Shown here piece after piece: positions 33,670 to 44,039 of a stretch of 64,000 bases of DNA; within the stretch, counting starts at the first letter, position 1; each line of letters starts with the position of its first letter. The notes beneath the pieces were generated by a model. That model searched no databases and was not told the DNA's origin. It saw nothing but the letters and a program-made list of their open reading frames with translations. The stretch covers positions 26,492,499 through 26,556,498 of the forward strand of contig CM063107.1 of NCBI GenBank assembly GCA_031841125.1. Direction: 5' to 3'. This DNA is from Acanthococcus lagerstroemiae. Taxonomy: Eukaryota > Arthropoda > Insecta > Hemiptera > Eriococcidae. The position numbers were made by a program, and so were the translations under genes.

Positions 33670-34530
33670 ATTTCTGTTAATTTATCTAATATCCATCTAA
33701 ATGGCCTGTTTGACTTGTACATCGAATTTCAAATGAGCGACATGTTGGGGAAAAAATCCGGATATGGTCATCAGGAGTTGATTTTCTAATTTCAAAGGTA
33801 AATTAAAAATTCAGTAAATCATCTGGCAACATTGTTCTTATTTTACTGTAGATTTAGAAAATATCAACGTTGCCACCTTTTAGATTATTGCTGGAAATTG
33901 AAAAATAAATAGTTTGAAAAATGGAATAGAACCCTAATCTGACCACTTTTGCCCAATGTGGCCCCTTGCACAGTCCTGACATGGCTACCTAAGTTCTCTC
34001 TATTTGTATATAAAAACACAGATGGGTCAAATGCGGCCACTTGCAGCCCCAGTGTAGTCACTTGTAGTCCTAATGTGGTCACCCCAGTTTTCATTATACA
34101 TTTACCAATCAGTTTTTTTACAGTTTTCACGCATCTTCTATATTTGTATTTAAAAAGTAGTTCTTAAGGTAAAACCAGTGAAATAATCTGAAAAATAGTT
34201 TAAATTCAACAAATTTTGAATAATGGCTAGAAAAGGCTTAAAGAGATGTAACCAGTAGCCATCACTGAAGCTACATTTGGAGAAAAGCAGTCAATTACTG
34301 CCCCTAATTTGACCGCGTCAGTAATGAGATTTTTAACACCGCAAATATATCTATTTTTGAACTCAGTTTACGAATTTTTTCAACTCCTTTGTTGACTAAA
34401 TTTTCCATAAAAAATTAAGAATAGTATGTCATCTTAATTTCTACTTCATTCTTCAAATTTCTAAAACTATCATTTTTAAACTTCTTGCTAAGAATATTGT
34501 ATCATTAGGATTTAAAACTAGAATATAGTT
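33670..34530. other. AT-rich probable intron
   Basis: No exon was recognised. GTCACTTGTAGTCCTAATGTGGTCAC-like phrases near 34030-34085 repeat two to three times, a small local duplication. No RNA gene was seen. Confidence 0.3.
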
Positions 34531-34539
34531 CGGCCATGT

Positions 34540-34725
34540 ATACAGAGTGTTATCGTGTATTCCCTTTTATTTCAAAATTTCTACAGCCTATTGACCTGTC
34601 CAAGTCCCATTAGAAAATAGTTTAGCCATTTACACAAAATTTCATTGCTTATTCCCTTTTATTTCAAAATTTTTTACCGCGTGTTGGTCTATAGGTCTGT
34701 CCAAGTCCCGCTAGGAGCGCTAGTG
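34540..34725 (+). repeat. Tandem duplication of ~100 bp
   Basis: TTCCCTTTTATTTCAAAATTT, then TACAGCCTATTGACC, TGTCCAAGTCCCATTAG (34560-34615) is followed by a second copy with TTCCCTTTTATTTCAAAATT, TCTATAGGTCTGTCC, AAGTCCCGCTAGG (34650-34715). The copies are about 80 percent alike by eye and non-coding. Confidence 0.65.
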
Positions 34726-34729
34726 TGAA

Positions 34730-35495
34730 ATATCGAAACATGGAAGCGCGCAATTTTCTCTATTAAAACATCAGAATTCTCTAACTGATTATCCTTGATT
34801 ATCCATCAGATGGAGGCAATTGAAATTTAGTATTTAGGCTCAGCGGCCAATAAGTTTTGAATAAAAATTACAACTGAGATAGTACAAAACTCATTTTCAA
34901 TGTTCATTTTAAATTCAAAATAAATTCTCGATTATCTGAGAAATATTTTTCAATTAAAACTTGTAGGTTTTGGAACTTATAATACTGAATTTCATTCATC
35001 TGCGTCTGATGAATAATTAATTATAGGAAGTTGAAGTTAGTACATTTTGATGGAAGAATTTGTATACGTCCCTTTTTCAACCAGTTCTTCTTTTGTCCGC
35101 TTGGGGAAGACTCCTTAAACAAAGCAATTAATTGTCTAGGTAGCCATGACTGTGCCAGTGGACACATTTGGCACATCGGTAGCATTTCAAAATATGTAAG
35201 AACAGTTATAATTGAAGTCAGATCATTTTTCCGCCCACATGTTAATAATTCAATTACATAAGAAAAAAGCATTTAGACTTTTGAACAATTTCATTGAAGA
35301 TGAAAATTCCTTTTAAAGTATAGCTTCCAATTCTTTCAACTCACAAGCTTTTCGATTGGGCGACGATTTTTAGAGAATTTCCAATGTTCACAAAGCTATC
35401 TAATTTTCTCTCTTGCCGAAAGAGAAGGAGCAATTCACAAGACTAGCTAAGATTATTCAATTTTATATGCGCGTGTAAGAATTTTTTAGACGCTT
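34730..35495. other. AT-rich stretch without a recognisable gene
   Basis: A frame of 76-83 codons exists on each strand at 35021-35272. They overlap almost exactly, so at most one could be real, and neither shows a known domain. No repeats of note. Confidence 0.3.
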
Positions 35496-35499
35496 CAAA

Positions 35500-36010
35500 C
35501 TCCTTAAGGCTATTCCAAACTTCATTCAAAGCTCACTAAAACTGTTCAAACACGTTTGTAACTCTGTATGACTCTTCCGGACTCAATCATGATTCTTCGT
35601 GACATAGTCAAGACTTTTCAGAATTCGCACACTCCTTTCAGATCCGTATAAAGACTCTACTGCTCTTATAAGACTCTCCCAGATTTTGTTTTCAACTTTT
35701 CAAGGCTCTTCTTTCAAAATCATTGACGATTCCAGATTTGTTCAAGACTTTTCAAGACTCTTCAAGACTGGGTCAAGACAAATAAAAATTCTTCCATATT
35801 GGATTAAAACAAGTAAATGCCTTGTCAGACGCTTCCAATTTTTTTTAATTCACTAATGATTCGTTTAAGACTTCTTAAGCCGCTTCCGAACTCGCTATGA
35901 AGACTCATTCGGACTCATTCAAACTTGATTAAGACTCTCAAGACATAATCATGACTTTTTGAAATTCTTTAAGCCTTTTGAGATCTTAATAACTTCCTTG
36001 ATACTTGCTA
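35500..36010 (+). repeat. Degenerate GACTC-type array (locus 2)
   Basis: Phrases such as TTCAAGACTTTTCAAGACTC, AAGACTCTACTGC, GACTCATTCGGACTCATTC and TTAAGACTCTCAAGAC recur every 10-25 bases for about 500 bp. The motif core is AAGACTC with ATTC or TTCA between cores. No frame is maintained. It matches the arrays listed at 5885, 38340, 40065 (inverted) and 60500. Confidence 0.55.
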
Positions 36011-36858
36011 CGACTCTTGAAGAGTACGAATGTAAGAAATAACTAAATAAAATAATGATTACTGTTGAAACTCTCAGCATATTCAAATTTTTCTTTACTT
36101 ACAATTATTACGCTAGTATTATAATTTATTTGTTAGGGTATCTACCTCCTATTCCATATTATTTCTTATTTATAACGAGTAACATCAATATCACAACATT
36201 TGGTATTCATATCCAAGTTTTTCGTTTCCTCATAACGTAGCAAAATTTTTTCGATCTGAAAATCAAAACTGACGTCTCATTTTCCATTTATACCAATTCT
36301 GTTTTATCATCTCATTTTATTTCTTGTCATTTTTGTTTGTCACTTCTTCTCCGTTAAATACTGTTACTCAAATCTAACCTGATTCTGCCATTTATTTATT
36401 TTTCCATTTCTATTTCATTAATTTTTTCCATTCTTCACTCAGTGCGCATTTTGTTTCTTTTTCTTTTCATTATCAACAGGTTGAAGAAAGTGGTAAACAG
36501 AAGGTATTTTTTCTTTTAATTTTTCAACTGGTGGATCGATTCTTCCAAATTTTCCCAAAACTCCGGAAGAGCTTTTGCATACATTGTCCCTTTGACATGA
36601 CCCTGTTCCTAATTTCATTTTCATATTTTGATTTCTTCTATCTACCATTTCTTCTATTTTTGTCACAAATTTTGGACATTTTTCTTGGTATTCTGTTGTC
36701 TCGTTTCCTAAATTTTTGAGATTTCTTCCACAACCTACCAATATCATCTCATTTTTTCTTTCATTTATTACATTTCATTATCTCACGTATATTTCTGTCG
36801 TTTCCTTCATCAATGTAAATTCTATAATTTAATTTCTATCATTTTTTGTATATTATGA
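36011..36858. other. T-rich stretch without a recognisable gene
   Basis: Pyrimidine-rich, with repeated TTTCATTTTC-like text. Short Phe- and Ile-rich frames are present but not convincing. No element ends were recognised. Confidence 0.3.
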
Positions 36859-37729
36859 TAGCGGCAAATTATGAAATTCAGACATTTTATACAGTAACTA
36901 GGCATGTCATAAAACGCCTAGTCATTTTAGACAAATTATAGAAACATTCAATATCGGCCTAGGGAAATATCTAAAATGCCTAGGCATTATATAAAATGAC
37001 AAACAGGTGTCCGATGAACTGTATAATTACAAAATTTCAATAAACTGAACAATTTAAAATTAAAGTAAAAAAATAAAACGGAATGAGAGATTCACGAGTC
37101 AGAAAAGTAGGAGTGAATATTAAAATAATAAAATGGACAATTTGAGCAGTTCTAATCCAAATACAAGAAAATTGCTATTGACTTATTTTATTTTTTTTGG
37201 GGGGGGGAGGAGGGGGGAATTTAATGTACAATCTACTGCAAATAAAAACAGTAGCTTAAAGGGCAAGTTTCACGAGAAATTGAAAAAAATGAGAAAATTT
37301 TCTGATATAATTTGTCCTAAAATTGATTTTATGAACACCCTGTTGAACCGATTCTGACCATTTTTTTCTGTGGTCACCACAACTGCTCTCTACTATTACC
37401 TACTGGTACCATGTTTCTATCTCCAGTTGTGAGAAGATTTTTAATGATAAAAGACTTTTCAAAATTTGATCATAACTCAGCCTCTTCAAAAGTAAGAGTA
37501 TGCAAACATATCTACACACTGTCGGGTAAGTTGCCTACTAATGAGGTGGAAGGGGAGGTCATTGCAACAGAGACACCCTGTATTGCCGAAGTGGGTTTAA
37601 TCACCTTATAAAATAACTCGCCTTCGGTGAGTCATTTTATAAATTGACAGTTTTCACACTGCCTATCCAACAATGAAAACATAATGCCTCGGCATTTCAT
37701 TTAATGACGGATTTCACAATTTGCCGCTA
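36859..37729. mobile_element. ~871-bp MITE-like element with TAGCGGCAAATT ends
   Basis: The left end TAGCGGCAAATTATGAAATT and the right end AATTTGCCGCTA preceded by GACGGATTTCACAA are inverted. Next to each end lie GCCTAGGCATTATATAAAAT (left) and ATGCCTCGGCATTTCATTTA (right) blocks. The interior has a G-run near 37199 and short frames of up to 74 codons without domains. The superfamily is not assigned and the target duplication is unresolved. Confidence 0.65.
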
Positions 37730-37739
37730 ACATATACAT

Positions 37740-38335
37740 TTTTCTTCTTTTATTTCCACGATAGTCCGTAGCGTAGGAAGAGGAAGAGTACTGAATGAGA
37801 GCAACTGCCTTTACCAACAAATTCTCTCGAGTATAAAGAAAACAGGCGAATATGGTTCCAAGGCTAGTAGGGAGGTCATATAGTTGAGCTTCAGAACTCA
37901 AGAAAATATCTGAATAACTCAAAAATGTTTACTCCCAAGAGTAAGAAAAACTTGTCACGCGCCAGCCCATGGGCTCACAGACGTATTAGGTACCTACATC
38001 ATATTTAATCACATTTCGTTTAGAAAGTATTTGTATTGCATTTTGATTAAATTCGTTCACCAATTTTTAAAACAGGGTTTCGTACTTGTTGCAACCATCT
38101 ATGGATAAATTTTCGGAAATGGCTTCCCTGCTCCACACTTCGTAATTCATAGAATACGATCCGGATTTAGGCGCAAAAACTCGCTGTTACATTCTGAGGG
38201 AAATCTGCAAACGGCAATATATACACGTTGCAAAAATTGTAGACTGTTTCGCCGTAAAAGATCAGTGAAACTCCAACTAATCAAAATGTTACTTAAAAAT
38301 ATGGGATTTGAAGAGTTTCTGGTATTCCGATTCTT
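37740..38335. other. AT-rich stretch without a recognisable gene
   Basis: No convincing frame, RNA gene or element end was seen. Confidence 0.3.
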
Positions 38336-38339
38336 TCTT

Positions 38340-38900
38340 TTAAGCTCATTCAGACTCTCCACTAAGACTCGTTCAACCATTCTCTAGGACTCGTTAAGAC
38401 TCACTAGATTCTTTTGAAACTCATTCAGATTCAAATACGGCTCGTTACCTCTCATTTTAACTCTCTGAGGACTGGTTAAGATTCACTCAGACTCGACTAA
38501 AACTCATTTAGCGCTTGTAGGACTTCTTGTGACTAATTCAAGTACTTTTAAAACTCACTCACAGTCAATTAAGACTCAAACACGCATTCAGAATTTCTGA
38601 GCTTTGTTCAAGATAAATTCAGACTTCGCTGAGACTTAGTCGACAAGTCGTATAAGACTCGTTCAAAGTCAGATTGTTTTGACACTAATTTATACCCTTT
38701 TAAAACTCATATGAGTTCTGTTAAGACGTTAAAATTCGATGTACATTCTTTCAGACTATATTAATACCTTTAGATTCACTTATGTAATACTGCATTAAGA
38801 GTCCGTCGTCTCCGATAAGACTATACTTAATTTACTCCCAAAATCATTCAGCGTTGATTTAGAATCGTTCAAGTTCTATTGAAAACAACTCCGAATTTTT
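38340..38900 (+). repeat. Degenerate GACTC-type array (locus 3)
   Basis: The text runs through AAGCTCATTCAGACTCTCC, ACTAAGACTCGTTCAACC, AGGACTCGTTAAGACTCACT, GAAACTCATTCAGATTC, ACTCGACTAAAACTCATTTA and similar, at about 10-20-base spacing over 560 bp. It is the densest of the five arrays. No coding frame is kept. Confidence 0.6.
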
Positions 38901-38904
38901 TGAA

Positions 38905-40060
38905 CAAACTCCGTCTAGACTCCTATAGGAGAGACGGTGGCTCTCATGGCATTGATTTTGGCTTTGGTCTTCTCTAAACCATTTGCATAAATTCCCAATG
39001 TTACCAAATGTCCCCGAACGTTCTTTCTAATCACCCTGTACCACTACTTATAATTTTATGTATCGAGTTTTATTTCATTCGCGACCGCTCGCCACTCTAC
39101 TTGCTTTCCACTCACTGACAATCAAATCAGCTTCTCCAAATTTTATTTTCCCGCCTATCGCATAATTAACCACCTACCACCCACTTCCACGCTCCTTTGA
39201 AAAATTACGCAAAACGGTGTTATTGAAATTTTAATTAAGGAAGCGATACCGGGATACCGGACGAATTCGGGCAGAGCGAGCACAGTCGGAGTATAGGAAG
39301 AGATTGCGGTTAATAAAGTAGTCGTAAAACAGGCGAGTAATGATGCAATTAAATAAAATTTATTAGACATAACTTAACAGTCAGTTTATACGGTTCGCTC
39401 TTGGATAAAATTTTAATTTCAGCCGTCACAATTGGTCGTATACGTTAACAAAAGTGAACCACCTTATCCTTTAATTAGGACCTAATTAACCGCATGTTGA
39501 AGTGTTTTGAAATTAGCGGAAAAAACTCACTGGAAACGAATGGGAATTGAATATTTTAATCAATCGATCAATTCATACTCGTGATGAAAACTTATTCGTC
39601 AACAGTGTTGTTTAGGCCTCCAATGCCAGGCTTTGACTCTCCTATATGGAAATATGGAGGAGTGGAAGCAAGTTTCTAAGTAATCGACATTGCTAACTCC
39701 TCGTAAGTCCTCACATATCGAACTATCCCGATGGATGGGTATTTGGTAGAAGGAAAGAATTATTGAAAGAGCTCACGGTGGTAAGGAATTGGATTCAGTT
39801 CTATTCACAGAAGTTGACAGAACTACAAAACTTTCCGGGTTTGAACTATGGTTCCCCCTTAAAGTATCCGATGGATGGAATAACAGCACGCAAGGCAAAG
39901 CGCGAACATTATCTCAAAGATAATATTTTTCGTCTCAGTCCGAAACATTTTGAATATCCTAGATATGCACGAGGAAGAAGCTAAAAATAAGCTATCAGTT
40001 TTTAAAACAGAGAAATTTACCCCCTTCTTGAAAACATCCCCCAGAAATCTGGTTGAGCCT
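38905..40060. other. AT-rich stretch without a supported gene
   Basis: A 73-codon frame at 39763-39984 (+) and a 71-codon frame at 39155-39370 (-) are present. Neither has a recognised domain or clean splice sites. Nothing else was seen. Confidence 0.3.
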
Positions 40061-40064
40061 TGAC

Positions 40065-40205
40065 CATACTAATCGAGTCTGAATAAGTGTTAACGAGTTT
40101 CAATGGAGTCTGAGTAAGTCTTAGCTAGTCTGAATAAGCCATAAAGGGTCACAACTAAAGCTAAATAGTGTTGTCCGAGTCTTAATAAGTCTCACAGCAA
40201 ACCTA
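40065..40205 (-). repeat. GACTC-type array, inverted (locus 4)
   Basis: GAGTCTGAATAAGTGTTAAC, GAGTTTCAATGGAGTCTGAG, TAAGTCTTAGC and GTCTTAATAAGTCTCAC are the reverse complement of the motif in the other arrays. It is short, about 140 bp. Confidence 0.5.
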
Positions 40206-40410
40206 ATCTTCAGATTCGCCAAAAAGTACCTACATTCAGGTGATAATGTAAGAAGTAATGGACAGGGCTGGATTTGACCTCACGACTAAGCAAGGCTACA
40301 GCATAGGGTGTAAAATTTTACGGTGCGCAAAAGGAATCAAAATTTTAATTTTTTTAAAAGAAATTCAGAATTTTTTGCTCACTTGGCTAGCAATTATCAT
40401 TATTTCGTAG

Positions 40411-40493
40411 GTTGCACGTAACCGTGAGAAGCGTTTACAATCAACTGGAAAAGATGAACGAACGATCCCTCGAGTTCGATGTTCTTCGAGAAG
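40411..40493 (+). CDS. Candidate internal exon, unknown product
   Basis: An acceptor-like TTTCGTAG ends at 40410 and AAG|GTAAAA follows 40493. Between them, one base plus 27 codons (LHVTVRSVYNQLEKMNERSL then EFDVLRE) plus one base form an open segment with balanced, coding-like amino-acid composition. The pattern is charged and helix-prone. The frame stays open past the donor to 40612, so the exon could instead be longer. No family was recognised. It lies 8.2 kb downstream of the transcription-factor exon on the same strand, but nothing links them, and the pyrimidine tract before the acceptor is weak. This is a prediction only. Confidence 0.3.
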
Positions 40494-40619
40494 GTAAAAC
40501 GGATAATTATTTCATTTCTTCTCGGAATTTCACATGCTTATTACTTTTGGTTGGTCATATTCACAGATTGCCTGTAACTGGCTCGAACTTCCAATACGTC
40601 GAACATTTATAACGAACGA

Positions 40620-43600
40620 AACTCGATCGGACAAATAACCTTCCAACTTCTTATAAATTCTGTATTCTGGGAGATGATGCATCAAGATAAATTACACGCG
40701 TTACTTCGTCGATTATATTCTTTCTCTTCGCTCTCTTTCAATTCACAACCTATTTATTTAGATACATTAAACGGTTATACCTACATAGGAACAAAAATTA
40801 ATCCCAGCACCTTTTACGTCAAACTTTGATCTTAATTAAATCGATATTTGACATAGGTACTGTAGTCCAGATAATTGATCCCGATAAAAAGGCAGGCTCC
40901 CACTCCTTAATTGATTTTGGTAAACTAAACCCAGGACCTAACATGACTGCAAACTAATTTTAAATAGTAATAGCTGGGTCTTCCCTTTGTAATCACAGGA
41001 TTAGATTTGAATGGAGAAAGACGTAGTAGTTCTAGGCTTCAAACCGGTAAATATATAAACTTGTCCAAGGGAAAGAAAAACGTGAAAAATTACCTTTTCC
41101 TTCACTTCGTCGTTTACTTGTAGTCCATTTCAGTGTTGACATTTTTCCAAGGAATGAAAAGCGATCTGAAAACAGATGAAAAGACGAATTTTACTTCACA
41201 GATTTCCATGGAAGACAAAGGAATGAATTTCCTTATTCTGTATTCTCGTGGTTACGGCACAGAGTTCAAATTTTGGCATTCCAAACGCTGAATATCGGCC
41301 GATTTTCATTACTCATTTATTTCCGAAAATCAATTAATATCAGACTATAATATCAAACTGAAATCAACTGATAATCGAATATCGGTCCTAGTCGAATGAA
41401 AATCTGCCAATATCCAGTGATGTCGAATACGATGCACGATGGATACTGTTTGTAGGAAACCGGCTTCAGAATTTCCGGTAATTTGGCTGTATGTACAAAA
41501 TCATAAGGTACTATTATGTTTGGATCAAGTGAGGTCAGAAAAAGGTTTTCATCTGTATTCACGGTTTCTCATGTGGTCAAGCAAATCTTTTAAAATAGGT
41601 GAATAGGTGTTTAATACAATAATACACGACGATGAAGAAATGCATCGAGTCTTAGTCATCGTTTCAAAGTTAATAAACTTTTCAATTATTTGCTCAAGTT
41701 GCTCAGTTATTCTAGGAGTGGAAGTATGAAACCACAGATACCTCTGTGTTTGTAGTTGGTCTGTGTTCGCAAGTTGGGAAGCCCTCAACTTGTGAAACAA
41801 ATGCCGATATCGACAATGAACTCGACATTTCAATTTACCGATTTCTGCTACATTTCTTATGATTTTGCTAAACATTATCATTTGACGTCACGGTAGCTTG
41901 GAATTATCTCATTTCAAATTAATTACAAATAGTTATAATGGTAATAATAGTCGAATCGATATGTCGACACGTTTGTCGCTCTCGAATTTAGGTCGAAAAT
42001 TGTACAGCAAAACTGCTGAACAGCCGATATCATATTTCTACTAGAAAAATCTGCACATTGTCGATATTGAAAATCTAATGGAAAAATTTATTAGCGTCAA
42101 GTCGAATCAAAAGTAGGAAAATTAGATGACTTGATAACAAGATCAAAGTTTGTATGGGAATTTATGTTGATTTTTTTATCGGTATTTAAATAGCCAAAAT
42201 CAACAAAAAATTTGTGGTTATTGAGAGGGTTTTCTATACATAATTTGACATCGACTTTTTCATCGGTTTTCGCCCAGCAAAAGGCGATAAAAAAGACAAA
42301 GTCGACAACGATACATGTTTCAACTCGACTTTTCAATCAACTTTGTGTGTCGAATTCGATAAATTTGCCTGACTAATTCTGAATGTCGACAGAAGTGTCG
42401 ACTTTTGTATCGACTGTGTTTCACGGGATACCGCTGCAAAGACGATTTCTAAATGATTTCGAATTTTGCAAACTACTTGGATATGAACCAAAACTATTTT
42501 TAAAAATAAGTTTAAAAATTTTAACTTCAATGAATTCAGCTCGTGCGTATTATTCGTTCGATATTTCTGTAAAAAAGAGACCTGGCAACGGACGGGAAAT
42601 GACGGCTAGTTCGTTTACACTCTAAAAGGGATGGTAATTGAAACATTAGGGAAAGTATAATAACAGCTAGCTGACGTTCGGCGTCATAAATCACCCTTAT
42701 CGGTAAAATGAACAATGGTACAATGGTCGGTAATGATTTAGTAAGGATTCAAAACAAGCGTGTACATGTAAAAGGTAGGGCGCGACTTGCTGAAATAATT
42801 ATATTTAAGATTTACCGACAATTTACACAATATCTACACGAGGAAGAAAGCGTTTTAATGAGAAATATATAATCGGTCCTCCCTGCTTGGAAGCTTCTAC
42901 GTAATCACGTAGAATAATTTTGCGAATTTGAATATTAAATGATTTTGAGGCACAGAAAAATTTGCAAAAATTTCATCATAATTAATTTCAAGTGTATCCC
43001 TTAGGCCACTCAATAATTTGCAAGAGTTCGTGCCCTTACTTTTTAGTTTTTAAATAACTGGCTCAGTAAGACATGATATTGAAACGAGTAATCATATTTA
43101 CTTCAAATTCATTCCTTCGATCAGTATAGGGTGTTCTTCAACTTTTGTTTTCTCATTTAATAATATTATTTGGCACCCTCTCTCCTGGCCGGCATCGTTT
43201 AACATCATTATACGGCTTACGAGGATAAGAGCGTTCTCCAGCTTGTAAAGCAGCCTGTCCCCTTACCTTTGGTGTTTTGCTTAGCCTGCTACTTACAGTA
43301 GTTGAGAAAAGCCGAACTAATTTTTTGCTTTTCCAACAGATCCCAAGGCTTCAAGTTCAGAAGCAAGTTAGCCTGAAAACCTAGCTAGTTGTTGTTCTAA
43401 TTCATACCCTCCTCCATAAGATGAATTCCACCCTGTCAGATTGTTCTTGAAATTCCAACTTTCTACCGACGTCATAGTTTTTTTAGAAAACAAAATTGTG
43501 GAAAAAGTAAAACGAATGCCTTTTTGATCTTGCAACTCTTGGTTAGCAATTTTAAGAGGCAGGCTAAACCAAATATCACACAAGGATGTTAGTAAACGTA

Positions 43601-43975
43601 GAACTCGTGCTTTTATTCTCAAACCCTATTATCTGAACTAATTTTTTTTTGTTTTTGTATTTTTAAATTAGTTTACTCAAATATAGCAGTAGAACAAAAC
43701 ACACTTTGCTCTGTCACTAATTTTATTTTATTTCTACGCAGCCAGCCCTCTAATGTCCAGATCATTCTGGTGTTAATTTCTTGATTATAGTTCATTTTTT
43801 TCTATCTCCTATCTTATATGCGAATTTTAGTATCATCTAGATGATACCAGTGACCAAACAACTATGCCTACGTTCAATATTGTTATCAATATCAGTGTAG
43901 CCATTCGTGGACGACAAAAAGGAATAAAATGTGAAAAAATTGGTAACATTTTAATTTTGAAAATGGAAAACACGA
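40620..43975. other. AT-rich stretch without a supported gene
   Basis: A 110-codon frame on the - strand (41549-41881) and several shorter ones lack known domains. GTCGACTTTT and TCGACTTTTTCATCGG-type phrases recur at 42110-42420, with one weak inverted pair around 42247-42305. No RNA gene was seen. Confidence 0.35.
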
Positions 43976-43979
43976 GGTT

Positions 43980-44036
43980 CTCGAGAAAAATGGTTAATGC
44001 CATCGTATTCAGCATTCAAAATATAGCTAAAATCAT
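43980..44036 (-). repeat. Isolated terminus of TIR family T (GCTGAATACGATG)
   Basis: CTCGAGAAAAATGGTTAATG, CCATCGTATTCAGCATTCAA is the inverted form of the ends seen at 52431, 57933 and elsewhere. A matching opposite end was not found within several hundred bases, so this is a relic or an unresolved element. Confidence 0.5.
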
Positions 44037-44039
44037 ATC

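Noticed and set aside
41549..41881. 110-codon - strand frame with coding-like composition
   Set aside because: No family was recognised, there is no clear splice context, and neighbouring frames are of similar length. Homology search would be decisive.
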